Shown: positions 1 through 6,760 of the stretch, piece by piece
How the letters are laid out: every line of letters begins with the position of its first letter
Position numbering within the stretch: the first letter of the stretch is position 1
DNA from: Scybalousia_A sp964626385
Lineage (GTDB): Bacteria > Bacteroidota > Bacteroidia > Bacteroidales > P3
Reading direction: 5' to 3'
DNA length: 38,607 bases
Assembly: GCA_964626385.1 (NCBI GenBank)
Contig: CAZVEO010000010.1
Span: 1-38,607, forward strand
The notes under the pieces: generated by a model
The model's input: only the letters and a program-made list of their open reading frames with translations
Told to the model about the DNA's origin: nothing
Database searches by the model: none
Made by a program: the position numbers and the translations under genes

Positions 1-2
1 TA

Positions 3-380
3 ATATTTTTATTTATGGCAATATTCACAGGAGTAACCTTCTTTGCCTGCAACGACGACGACGAAAAAGAAAAAAGAAAAGAGCCGACAACAGATTCTAT
101 TCGTATAGATGGAAAAATAATCGGGATATTAGGTTATTGTGAAGGGAATAGAGTAGTTATATCCGTTACAAATAAAGATGATTTTGGTGAAAGTGGTACA
201 TACTATCGTCTCAGATACGATGATACATTATATTACAACAATGCTATAGGCTTGCCTGTGCAAGAACCTTTATATGCATTGGAAATAGGAACAGAAATAG
301 TTTTTGATTGTAGGCAAACATTACCAGAAGATTATGATAGTATCTTCGGGGATACCACTCCTTGTTTTGCAATATACTAA
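3..380 (+). CDS. Putative lipoprotein, 5' end outside window
   Basis: The frame is open to the left edge of the window. The first visible ATG (position 15) lies inside a hydrophobic stretch (IFLFMAIFTGVTFFAC), so the real start with its charged residues is probably upstream of base 1. The stretch ends in a Cys (FFAC) followed by acidic and basic residues (NDDDEKEK). This looks like a lipoprotein signal peptide with an imperfect lipobox, and the Asp residues after the Cys fit surface export signals known in Bacteroidetes lipoproteins. The mature part is only about 110 residues and is rich in beta-type sequence. No family was recognised. The secreted subtilase gene follows 49 bp downstream on the same strand, so co-transcription is possible. 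Confidence 0.6.
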   Translation: MFLFMAIFTGVTFFACNDDDEKEKRKEPTTDSIRIDGKIIGILGYCEGNRVVISVTNKDDFGESGTYYRLRYDDTLYYNNAIGLPVQEPLYALEIGTEIVFDCRQTLPEDYDSIFGDTTPCFAIY

Positions 381-429
381 CCTCTTATACTTCCTGATAA
401 TGTAATAACAAAAGTTATAAATATTAAAA

Positions 430-2007
430 ATGAAACAGAATAAAGTTATGAAAAAGATAGTTATTATATTGAGTTTTGTGCTATTGATTATTGTAAATCA
501 TTTATATGCACAAGATTATTATTGGTCAGGTGGTAAAAAAATATACTTAACTGCTTTGAACAATAAGTATTCTATTAAGATAGATACTAAAGTGATAGAT
601 AGTACAACTTTACAATTTGCAGATTCTGTTGTATATATAAGACAAAATCTAATTGTATCTAACATTAATGATGATACGTTTTTAAAAACTAAAAATAATA
701 TTTTTACACAATATATACCTGTATATACATTAGACGATATAGAACTAATATTAACAGGAGAGATATTATTACAACCCCAAAACGGTATTACTATAGACGA
801 AATCACTTCTATATGCAATAATGAAGTATTTATTAAATCCACATCTAAGTACAATACCTTTACTTTAGAAGTTTTCCATTGGGATAGTTTATTTATTTAT
901 GCAAACAAATTATATGAAAGTGGTTTGGTTTTGTATTCTCAACCTAACTTTATTTTCCCTATTGAACAAACTTCTGATAGCCTTTATAGTTTTCAATATT
1001 ATTTAAATAACACAAATAATATAGGTATAAATGTATCTGATGCTTGGGAGATAACGAGAAGTAATTTACCTGTTAGGGTTGCTGTCATAGATGATGGTGT
1101 AGAATATCATGAAGATATGGGTAATAGAGTACTTACAGGATATACACCTTCTTATTCTTCTCATAATCCAGATACACATGGTAAGCCGAATAACTATAAT
1201 CCTTCTAATGATTATAAATTCGGTCATGGGCAAGCCTGTGCGGGAATTATTTGTGCAGAGCATAATAACAATATTGGAATAAAAGGTATTGCACCAACAT
1301 CATTAATATTGCCTGTCAATATTTTTAATAATTGGTATCTTGATGTATCAGGTTGTGTAAGATTTAGGGAGTCTATTGCAGATATAACTAACGCTATAGA
1401 TTATGCATGGGATATTATGCAAGCTGATGTTTTAAGTAATTCTTGGGGTTTCCGTAGTCTATCGATCTATTCAGATGCAATTGCCAACGCCATAGATAGA
1501 GCAAGAACTAATGGTAGAAATGGTAAAGGGGCTATTGTAGTATTCGCGTCGGGTAATTCTAATAACAGTTCGCATGGAGTAACATTCCCTGCAAATTTAG
1601 AGGGAGTAATTGCTGTTGGTTCCGTAGATAGAAATGGTGATATTTGGTCTTATAGTAGTAGGGGACAAAACATAAATTTGGTTGCACCGTCAGGTAATAT
1701 TGATTTGCAAGGTGATATAACCACTACAGATAGAATGGGAATTAAAGGTTATGAAAACAAGAATTATACTCATAGATTTGGAGGTAGTTCAGCAGTTTGT
1801 CCACAAGTTACAGGTGTAGTTGCTTTAATGCTATCAGAAAACCCATACTTAACCGAATCAGAAATAAAGAATATATTGTACACAACCGCAAAAGATTTGG
1901 GGAGTACGGGATACGATACTGTATATGGCTATGGACTTGTAAATGCATTTGAAGCTGTTAAAATAGCTCAAAATCTGTTCGTTGCGACCTTTATGTCAGG
2001 GATGTAG
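430..2007 (+). CDS. Secreted subtilisin-like serine protease (S8), C-terminus frameshifted
   Basis: This is a subtilase that would act outside the cytoplasm. A signal peptide covers about residues 1-27, ending near LYAQ; a second possible start is Met7 (MKK). The catalytic triad is visible: Asp221 in VIDDGVE, His266 in GHGQACAG and Ser454 in GGSSAVCPQVTG. Residues 28-205 form an N-terminal propeptide-like region. The frame stops at 2007, shortly after the catalytic domain. The next about 340 bases, read in the -1 frame, continue the C-terminal domain seen after Bacteroidetes S8 domains (DLYVRD...MWDSPDIW). One base has therefore probably been lost near 1975-1986. The catalytic domain is intact, but any C-terminal domain or secretion signal is detached. 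No TAnnTTTG promoter was seen directly upstream. Confidence 0.85.
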   Translation: MKQNKVMKKIVIILSFVLLIIVNHLYAQDYYWSGGKKIYLTALNNKYSIKIDTKVIDSTTLQFADSVVYIRQNLIVSNINDDTFLKTKNNIFTQYIPVYTLDDIELILTGEILLQPQNGITIDEITSICNNEVFIKSTSKYNTFTLEVFHWDSLFIYANKLYESGLVLYSQPNFIFPIEQTSDSLYSFQYYLNNTNNIGINVSDAWEITRSNLPVRVAVIDDGVEYHEDMGNRVLTGYTPSYSSHNPDTHGKPNNYNPSNDYKFGHGQACAGIICAEHNNNIGIKGIAPTSLILPVNIFNNWYLDVSGCVRFRESIADITNAIDYAWDIMQADVLSNSWGFRSLSIYSDAIANAIDRARTNGRNGKGAIVVFASGNSNNSSHGVTFPANLEGVIAVGSVDRNGDIWSYSSRGQNINLVAPSGNIDLQGDITTTDRMGIKGYENKNYTHRFGGSSAVCPQVTGVVALMLSENPYLTESEIKNILYTTAKDLGSTGYDTVYGYGLVNAFEAVKIAQNLFVATFMSGM

Positions 2008-2332
2008 CGGGAGATGATGGCACTGTTCCGAGTGTTACAAATGGTATTATGTGGGATAGCCCCGATATTTGGATAGAGGATATGAATGGAAACAAAATCA
2101 CAAATCCATACGGCAACACAGAATACAAAGTTTGCGTCAGAGTGCATAACAGAAGCAGGGTAACATCTACGGGAGAAGAGCGATTATTTCTTAATTGGGC
2201 AAAGGCAGGCATTGATTTAGTTTGGAATGAGAATTGGATAAGCGAGAATGTTTTTGATTGCGGAGCGGTTAAAGGCGGAGTAATAGGCAGTGCCAACGGA
2301 GTAAAACAGTCCTAGTTACATATTGGAAGTAA
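1986..2332 (+). pseudogene. Out-of-frame C-terminal remnant of the S8 protease
   Basis: In the frame one base back from the protease, translation from 1986 reads DLYVRDVAGDDG, continues to the stop at 2313-2315 and includes IMWDSPDIWIED and RLFLNWAKAGIDLVWNENW. This pattern is typical of the domain that follows many Bacteroidetes S8 peptidase domains. Near 2303 a second slip in an A run would restore KTVLVTYWK and a stop at 2330-2332. The remnant therefore appears to carry two one-base deletions in addition to being separated from its catalytic domain. No in-frame ATG or ribosome binding site suggests independent translation; the ATG at 2049 lies inside the homologous block. A sequencing or assembly indel is the main alternative. 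Confidence 0.7.
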
Positions 2333-2354
2333 TAACCTTAGAGGATTGTTATAA

Positions 2355-2445
2355 GGATACACCCATAGGGTGTTTTATAAGGGCATAGCCTCAGTTACAG
2401 CCTGCACCCACAGGGTGCACTATAAAGGCAAAGCCATTCTTAATT
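2355..2445. repeat. Short palindromic repeat modules (two units)
   Basis: Two modules lie in tandem. Each is a small palindrome (ACACCC-ATA-GGGTGT at 2359-2373; GCACCC-ACA-GGGTGC at 2404-2418) followed by a TATAAGGGCATAGCC or TATAAAGGCAAAGCC unit. The same modules recur in most large gaps of the window. The rest of the gap (2333-2656) is very AT-rich and I see no gene in it. Confidence 0.75.
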
Positions 2446-2449
2446 TTTA

Positions 2450-2487
2450 GCGGGTAAAGTTTTACAAAAACTCCACCCACTTTTTTT
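2450..2487 (+). terminator. Possible rho-independent terminator after the protease remnant
   Basis: GGGTAAAGTTT and AAACTCCACCC can pair except for a two-base internal mismatch. They are followed by seven T residues (2481-2487). The stem is imperfect, so confidence is limited. Confidence 0.4.
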
Positions 2488-2596
2488 GATAAAACAATAA
2501 ACTACTGTGTAATTTATTATACTTAATTTTATCAAATAGTAAATAATAAGTTATCTATTTTTTAATAATTAATTATTCTTTTGTCTCTTATAGCAA

Positions 2597-2640
2597 AAAA
2601 GATAACAGCAAGGCTTAACATTAGCCTTGCTGCTATCTTT
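2597..2640 (-). terminator. Rho-independent terminator of rpmI-rplT-rplS
   Basis: An 18-bp stem (2598-2615 pairs with 2623-2640, one mismatch) with a 7-nt loop is followed on the minus strand by six T residues. It lies 17 bp beyond the rplS stop codon. Confidence 0.85.
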
Positions 2641-2656
2641 CATTAAAACAGAATTA

Positions 2657-3019
2657 TTATTTTTTGATTATGGTTCTTTCCTTTATTCTTGCACTCTTAC
2701 CAGAAAGTTTTCTCAAATAGTAAATTCTTGCTCTACGAACTACACCATATTTATTAACTTTAATTTCGTCAATAAAAGGACTATTCATAGGGAATATTCT
2801 TTCCACACCTATACCGTTTGATATTTTTCTAACAGTAAAAGTTCTTTCCATTTTATGACCGGAAATTTGTATAACTATACCTTGGAAAGCCTGTATTCTT
2901 TCCTTATTTCCTTCTCTGATTTTGTATGCAACCGTAATGGTATCACCTGCCTTAAATATTGGAAAATTTCTTTCCTGTGTTTCTTGGCTCTCGACATATT
3001 TCATCAATTCGTTCATCAT
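2657..3019 (-). CDS. rplS: 50S ribosomal protein L19
   Basis: L19 sits at the interface of the 30S and 50S subunits. The 120-residue sequence matches the family along its length: FKAGDTITVAYKIREG near the start, RIQAFQGIVIQ in the middle, and the FTVRKISNGIGVERIFPMNSP block and VRRARIYYLR near the end. The reading frame begins MMNEL, and either Met could be the start; the second (3016) would give 119 residues. It is the last gene of a minus-strand set with rplT (36 bp upstream) and rpmI, and a strong terminator follows. Having rplS directly after rplT is unusual, because rplT normally follows infC-rpmI and rplS usually sits near trmD. Confidence 0.97.
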   Translation of the reverse strand: MMNELMKYVESQETQERNFPIFKAGDTITVAYKIREGNKERIQAFQGIVIQISGHKMERTFTVRKISNGIGVERIFPMNSPFIDEIKVNKYGVVRRARIYYLRKLSGKSARIKERTIIKK

Positions 3020-3055
3020 CTTATGTAATCCCTCTTTTTTTAACGGTTAAACATT

Positions 3056-3403
3056 TTATTTTTTAACTGCTTTTACTACTGCAGTGAAAGCCTCAGGATT
3101 GTTCATTGCAAGGTCTGCTAAGACCTTACGATTAAGGTCTATGTTGTTTTTGTGCAACAACCCCATAAATACAGAATAAGATATGTCGTTTAATCTGCAA
3201 GCGGCATTTATCCTGTTAATCCACAAAGCACGAAATTCTCTTTTCTTTACTTTTCTATCTCTGTAAGCATAGGTTTGACCTTTTTCCCATTTGTTTTTCG
3301 CAACGGTCCAAACATTCTTACCTCTTCCCCAATAACCTTTGGTACGGTTAAGGATTTTTTTTCTTCGCTGTCTTGAAGCAACAGCATTTACACTTCTTGG
3401 CAT
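3056..3403 (-). CDS. rplT: 50S ribosomal protein L20
   Basis: L20 binds 23S rRNA early in 50S assembly. The 115-residue protein has the family pattern: a basic N-terminal arm (MPRSVNAVASRQRRKKILNR) followed by KGYWGRGKNVWTVAK and the RDRKVKKREFRALWINRINAACR block. It is the middle gene of rpmI-rplT-rplS. The gap from rpmI is 113 bp and is largely A/T runs. In other bacteria L20 represses its own operon through the rpmI-rplT mRNA; I did not identify a leader fold here that would show this. Confidence 0.98.
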   Translation of the reverse strand: MPRSVNAVASRQRRKKILNRTKGYWGRGKNVWTVAKNKWEKGQTYAYRDRKVKKREFRALWINRINAACRLNDISYSVFMGLLHKNNIDLNRKVLADLAMNNPEAFTAVVKAVKK

Positions 3404-3516
3404 TTTTCTTTTTCTTCTTTTTTTTGTATCAGTGTCCTTCTTTTTTTGAGGCTCTTAAAACTAATACAATGGTTAATTATTTTTTTAACTCTTTTTTGAA
3501 AACATTTAACTTTTCT

Positions 3517-3711
3517 TTATCTAACAAGCATCTCTTTAAGAATCTTTTCATCAGCAACGGAAACTGTTGTGAAAGAACAAAGATTTCTTTTTCTCTTATT
3601 AGACTTTTTAGTCAAAATATGACTATGATAAGCATGTCTTCTTTTTAATTTCCCTGATGCTGTAAGTGTAAATCTCTTCTTTACAGCTGAGCGGGTTTTT
3701 AATTTTGGCAT
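3517..3711 (-). CDS. rpmI: 50S ribosomal protein L35
   Basis: This is a 64-residue basic protein starting MPKLKTRSAVKKRF, with the expected RRHAYHSHILTKKSNKRKRNL centre. The open frame continues 24 codons further upstream to 3783, but the MPKLKT start is the family start and the upstream part overlaps the promoter region. It is the first gene of the ribosomal set. The usual upstream neighbour infC is absent: the next gene is a divergent S41-like protease, so infC must lie elsewhere. A well-formed promoter sits at 3781-3811. Confidence 0.97.
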   Translation of the reverse strand: MPKLKTRSAVKKRFTLTASGKLKRRHAYHSHILTKKSNKRKRNLCSFTTVSVADEKILKEMLVR

Positions 3712-3780
3712 CTTTTTAAGTCTTTTTTTGTTAATAATAATTCTTGTAAAAATCTCTTTTACTCTCAAAAAAAATTTTTG

Positions 3781-3811
3781 CAAAGTTAGTCAAAATTATC
3801 ATATAGACAAT
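3781..3811 (-). promoter_or_regulatory. Bacteroidetes-type promoter for rpmI-rplT-rplS
   Basis: On the minus strand a -33 element ATTG (3808-3811) and a -7 element TAACTTTG (3781-3788) are separated by 19 nt. This matches the known TTTG-N19-TAnnTTTG consensus. The predicted start of transcription is about 60 nt upstream of the rpmI ATG. Confidence 0.8.
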
Positions 3812-3889
3812 ATTTTTTTTGTTTTTTTTGTTATTCAATTTGTTTTTACTTGTTTTGTTGCCTTATATATATATATTGAGAAAATATTC

Positions 3890-3897
3890 TATTTTTG
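3890..3897 (+). promoter_or_regulatory. -7 box upstream of the S41-like protease
   Basis: TATTTTTG followed by C matches TAnnTTTG and lies 23 bp before the chosen ATG. No TTTG was found at the right distance upstream, so only the -7 half is supported. Confidence 0.45.
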
Positions 3898-3920
3898 CAC
3901 AAATTAAAAAAAAAGTGTTT

Positions 3921-5219
3921 ATGAATAAATACGTAGTGTTTGCGTTTTTACTTGTAAGTTTATCTCTGCCTTTGTTTTCTCAAGAAGCAGAAAAAATAAT
4001 AAAGGTAAAAGATATGCAGGAGGATATAGATTTTTTTTATGAAAAATTATTAGACGTACATCCTTATCCGTTTTTGATACTTTCTCAAGAGCAATGGCAA
4101 CAAAAAATAGATAGTCTCAAAAATTCCATTAAACAACCTTTAACAAAAAGGCAGTTTTTTCTTGAGATGACTAAACTTAATGCTTATTTGGATTTACATT
4201 CGAGTGTGCATATACCTTTGAAAATGCAAAAGGAAATGACAAGAAGAATAATTTTTCCTAAGTTTGACCAAGTTGGTGATAGCGTATTTTTTGAAAAAGA
4301 TAATGAGAAATATCTTCTTGTAAGTGTTGGAGATAATAGCGTTGAGGAGGTAAGGCAGATTTTTTTTGAAAGAAATTCAATGGTAGAGCCTATGTATAGA
4401 CCTACTTTTTTGAATATGTTAAGGAATTACTGCTCTTATAATATGGTGGAGGACAGCATACAATACACATATAAAGACAGTGTGGGTAATATTTTTACCT
4501 CTTATTTTACAAGGCAACAAAGAGGCAAAAAATCAAAGAATCAAACTAATACTTATTTACAAATAGATACTCTTAAAAGTGTGGCAATTATGCGGGTTAA
4601 CACTTTTGCACCTTCAAATATATTTGTTTTTAGAGATAGTATATATTCTTATTTTCAAACACTTAAAAAACAAAATATAAAACGTCTTTATGTAGATATT
4701 ACAAATAATAGTGGAGGTATGGTTAATTTAACGGGCTTTTTAGCAGGATTTTTTATAAACAGTAAAGAAGATATTTATGCAGGTACTTGGACGGCAAAAT
4801 TTAGCAAAGAAAGAGATAATCAAAGATACGAATACTTGATAAGAGAAGGAAATAACGGGGATTATACTCAAAGAAAATATACTTTTAGTGTCAAAAATTC
4901 TGTACCTAAGTTTGAAGGCGAGGTTTTTGTAGTACAGTCTCGTAATTCCTATTCTGCTGCTGCTATCTTTGCTTCTCTTTTGCAACACTATAACAAAAAA
5001 TGTAAGGTTATAGGTGAGGAAGGAGAGATAAAGGCTTTTTATGCTGACCCATTGACCATTATTTTGCCAAATTCTAAATTTAGGGTTACCCTTTCCTCTA
5101 TGTTCGGTAGGTTTGTAGGAAAAGAAAAGGGTAGAGGAGTCGTGCCAGATATATATTATGATATATACGACCCAGCAGAAGCACTTTCTATAGAAGAATT
5201 AGAAAAAATAACAGGCTAA
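3921..5219 (+). CDS. Secreted S41-family peptidase-like protein
   Basis: The protein has 432 residues counted from MNKYVVFAFLLVSLSLPLFSQ, a clear signal peptide. The frame is open 34 codons further upstream, but that part is unstructured T-rich sequence overlapping the promoter, so the later ATG was chosen. The C-terminal half resembles tail-specific (S41) peptidases: YVDITNNSGGMVN in place of the usual D(L)RxNxGG block, RNSYSAAAIFAS with a candidate nucleophile at Ser345, and a GRGVVPDI motif near the end. No PDZ domain is recognisable. The Lys of the CtpA-type Ser/Lys dyad is not evident, so the catalytic arrangement may differ, as in the tricorn-like S41 groups. It is divergent from rpmI. 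Substrate unknown. Confidence 0.75.
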   Translation: MNKYVVFAFLLVSLSLPLFSQEAEKIIKVKDMQEDIDFFYEKLLDVHPYPFLILSQEQWQQKIDSLKNSIKQPLTKRQFFLEMTKLNAYLDLHSSVHIPLKMQKEMTRRIIFPKFDQVGDSVFFEKDNEKYLLVSVGDNSVEEVRQIFFERNSMVEPMYRPTFLNMLRNYCSYNMVEDSIQYTYKDSVGNIFTSYFTRQQRGKKSKNQTNTYLQIDTLKSVAIMRVNTFAPSNIFVFRDSIYSYFQTLKKQNIKRLYVDITNNSGGMVNLTGFLAGFFINSKEDIYAGTWTAKFSKERDNQRYEYLIREGNNGDYTQRKYTFSVKNSVPKFEGEVFVVQSRNSYSAAAIFASLLQHYNKKCKVIGEEGEIKAFYADPLTIILPNSKFRVTLSSMFGRFVGKEKGRGVVPDIYYDIYDPAEALSIEELEKITG

Positions 5220-5535
5220 GCCTACATCCACAGGGTGTTCTATAAGGGTACAGGCGTTGCCTGTTTTATAAGGGCAAAGCCGTTACTTCTTGCTAGGTTA
5301 GCATAAGTTTATAATGAGTTAGCATAGGTTGCAGGCTTAGCCTGTTTTATTAGGGCAAAGCCGTACCCACAAGTTGCAACTTTGCCCTTATGCTAACTCA
5401 TAATAACTTATAACAACCTATGCTAATCTATAAAAAAGTAACGGCATTGCCCTATCTCAACCTATGTTAACCTATAAATAACGGCTCTGCCCTTATAAAA
5501 CTGACAATGCCTGCAAACCTAACAAAACTTACAAA
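5220..5535. repeat. Cluster of short palindromic modules, large inverted repeat
   Basis: This stretch is packed with modules: a palindrome around ACAGGGTGT (5223-5240), TATAAGGGCAAAGCCGTTACTT units, an AGGCTTAGCCT palindrome (5332-5342), and units containing GTTAGCATAGGTT. The segment at about 5272-5335 recurs in inverted form at about 5383-5450, giving an imperfect palindrome of roughly 170 bp. No gene is visible here. Confidence 0.75.
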
Positions 5536-5595
5536 AAAAATGAGAAAATCGGTTTACTGATTATCAATAAGTTACAAATAAAAAGTGTGCACGCG

Positions 5596-5627
5596 TTTGG
5601 TCAGGTCAAAAAATGTTCGTAACTTTG
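5596..5627 (+). promoter_or_regulatory. Promoter inside element copy 1
   Basis: TTTG (5596-5599), a 20-nt spacer and TAACTTTG (5620-5627) match the Bacteroidetes consensus. The spacer starts with an overlapping direct repeat GGTCAGGTCA, a possible regulator site. All four copies keep the same boxes and the same spacer length. Confidence 0.75.
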
Positions 5628-5696
5628 TAAGAGAAAAAGATACCTACCTCAAAATTAACGATTTTTATCTCTGTAACTACTTGATAATCAACAATA

Positions 5697-5755
5697 ACGA
5701 ATCTTCGTTTCGATTTCTCGAAACGAAGATTCGTCGAAATAAAACGAAGATTCAT
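5697..5755 (+). other. Hairpin with a competing second right arm (copy 1)
   Basis: A 17-bp perfect stem (5697-5713 with 5718-5734, loop TTTC) is followed at 5741-5755 by a near repeat of the right arm (AAAACGAAGATTCAT). The left arm could pair with either, so two mutually exclusive stems are possible in RNA. Confidence 0.7.
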
Positions 5756-5969
5756 TTTTATAAAATCCCGATTTTGCAAAATTTTTCTTCAAAAAACCTC
5801 TCAAAAACGCTGAAAATCAATAAAATTGCCCATTTTTGACCCTTAAAAAAAGGTTAAATCGCTGATAATCAGTAGTAGCACCCTCATTTTTTGCTTTTAA
5901 ATAGGTATTTACGAAATTTCCCGAAAAAATATTTTTTAGTGTTTTTTTATAGGTTATTATAACCTTTTT

Positions 5970-6070
5970 AAGGTTACAAGCACGGGCATAGCCTGCATCC
6001 TGCGTGTGTGGCTATACCCTTAAAGAACAGCCTGTGGCTGTAACTTATGCTAACTTATAATAAACTATGG
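5970..6070. repeat. Short palindromic modules after copy 1
   Basis: The stretch holds a GGGCATAGCC / GGCTATACCC inverted pair and the palindrome ACAGCCTGTGGCTGT (6028-6042), followed by an AACTTATGCTAACTTATAA unit. It is the same module family as elsewhere in the window. Confidence 0.65.
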
Positions 6071-6111
6071 AAACCTGGCAAAAAAAAGGTGGGGTATTTT
6101 ATTTGTTTTTG

Positions 6112-6119
6112 TATATTTG
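6112..6119 (+). promoter_or_regulatory. -7 box upstream of nadD
   Basis: TATATTTG followed by C matches TAnnTTTG and lies 34 bp before the nadD ATG. There is no clear -33 TTTG at 19-20 nt. Confidence 0.5.
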
Positions 6120-6153
6120 CAAGATAAAAAAATAAATATTCAAATCTTAAGGT

Positions 6154-6738
6154 ATGGAAAAAAGAGAAAATATTGGTTTGTATTTTGGTAGTTTCAACCC
6201 CATTCATTACGGGCATTTGATACTTGCCAACCACATAGTAGAAAATACTCATATTGATAATGTTTGTTTTGTCGTTTCACCACACAATCCTTTGAAAGAT
6301 AAAAACATACTGATAGATGATAAAATAAGATTAGAATTGGTAAGTTTGGCAATAGAGGACAATCCTTTATTTTCTGTTAGCGATGTAGAGTTTTCTTTGC
6401 CTAAGCCTTCATATACAATAAATACTTTACAGTATCTTAAAATACTTTATCCACACAACACCTATTCTTTGATAATGGGACAAGACAATTTGGAAAATTT
6501 TGATAAATGGAAAGACTACAACAAGATACTCGACAATTATAATATATATGTTTACCCTCGAGAAAACTCTAAATACCAGCCTTTGCAAACCAACAAACAT
6601 ATACATTTGCTTACACCTCCTTTGATAAATATCTCCTCTTCTTATATACGCTCGTTGATAAAGAATAATAAAGATATAAGATATTTGTTGCCCGATAAAG
6701 TAAGGGAAAGAATAATCACCCTTTCCCTTTACCAATAA
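6154..6738 (+). CDS. nadD: Nicotinate-nucleotide adenylyltransferase
   Basis: NadD transfers AMP from ATP to nicotinate mononucleotide to give deamido-NAD, the step before NAD synthetase, in the cytoplasm. The 194-residue length is normal. The nucleotidyltransferase signature is at residues 12-21 (GSFNPIHYGH, with His18 and His21 of the HxGH motif). MGQDNL in the middle and SSSYIRSLI (about residues 159-167, the ISSTxIR motif) complete the family pattern. It stands alone: upstream is the repeat-filled gap with element copy 1, whose promoter points at it, and downstream the PDZ/S41 protease gene converges with only 22 bp between the two stops. Confidence 0.95.
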   Translation: MEKRENIGLYFGSFNPIHYGHLILANHIVENTHIDNVCFVVSPHNPLKDKNILIDDKIRLELVSLAIEDNPLFSVSDVEFSLPKPSYTINTLQYLKILYPHNTYSLIMGQDNLENFDKWKDYNKILDNYNIYVYPRENSKYQPLQTNKHIHLLTPPLINISSSYIRSLIKNNKDIRYLLPDKVRERIITLSLYQ

Positions 6739-6760
6739 AAATAAACAAAATTTGAAAAAA

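Larger units (their letters stand above)
5546..5938 (+). repeat. 390-bp dispersed element, copy 1
   Basis: Copy 1 of an element found four times in the window; boundaries were set by where the copies stop matching. In order it holds TCGGTTTACTGATTATCA at the left end, a GTGCACGCGT segment, a promoter (5596-5627), a conserved leader after it, a hairpin (5697-5734), a second right-arm copy (5741-5755) and CGTAAATACC in inverse orientation at the right end (GGTATTTACG). TGATWATCA boxes lie at 5558, 5682 and 5863. The 84-codon frame inside it (5585-5839) is not conserved as an ORF in all copies and is judged non-coding. Transcription from its promoter would run toward nadD. Confidence 0.85.

Noticed and set aside
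3712..3783. Longer N-terminus of ribosomal protein L35
   Set aside because: The MPKLKT start is invariant in the family and the upstream frame overlaps the promoter.
3819..3920. Longer N-terminus of the S41-like protease
   Set aside because: The extra 34 codons are T-run sequence over the likely -7 box; the later ATG gives a clean signal peptide.
5585..5839. 84-codon frame (MCTRLVRSK...) repeated in several element copies, as a possible conserved small protein
   Set aside because: Copy 3 has ACG in place of ATG and internal stops, and copy 4 ends early. The start also lies upstream of the element's own promoter -7 box. Similarity comes from DNA-level repetition.
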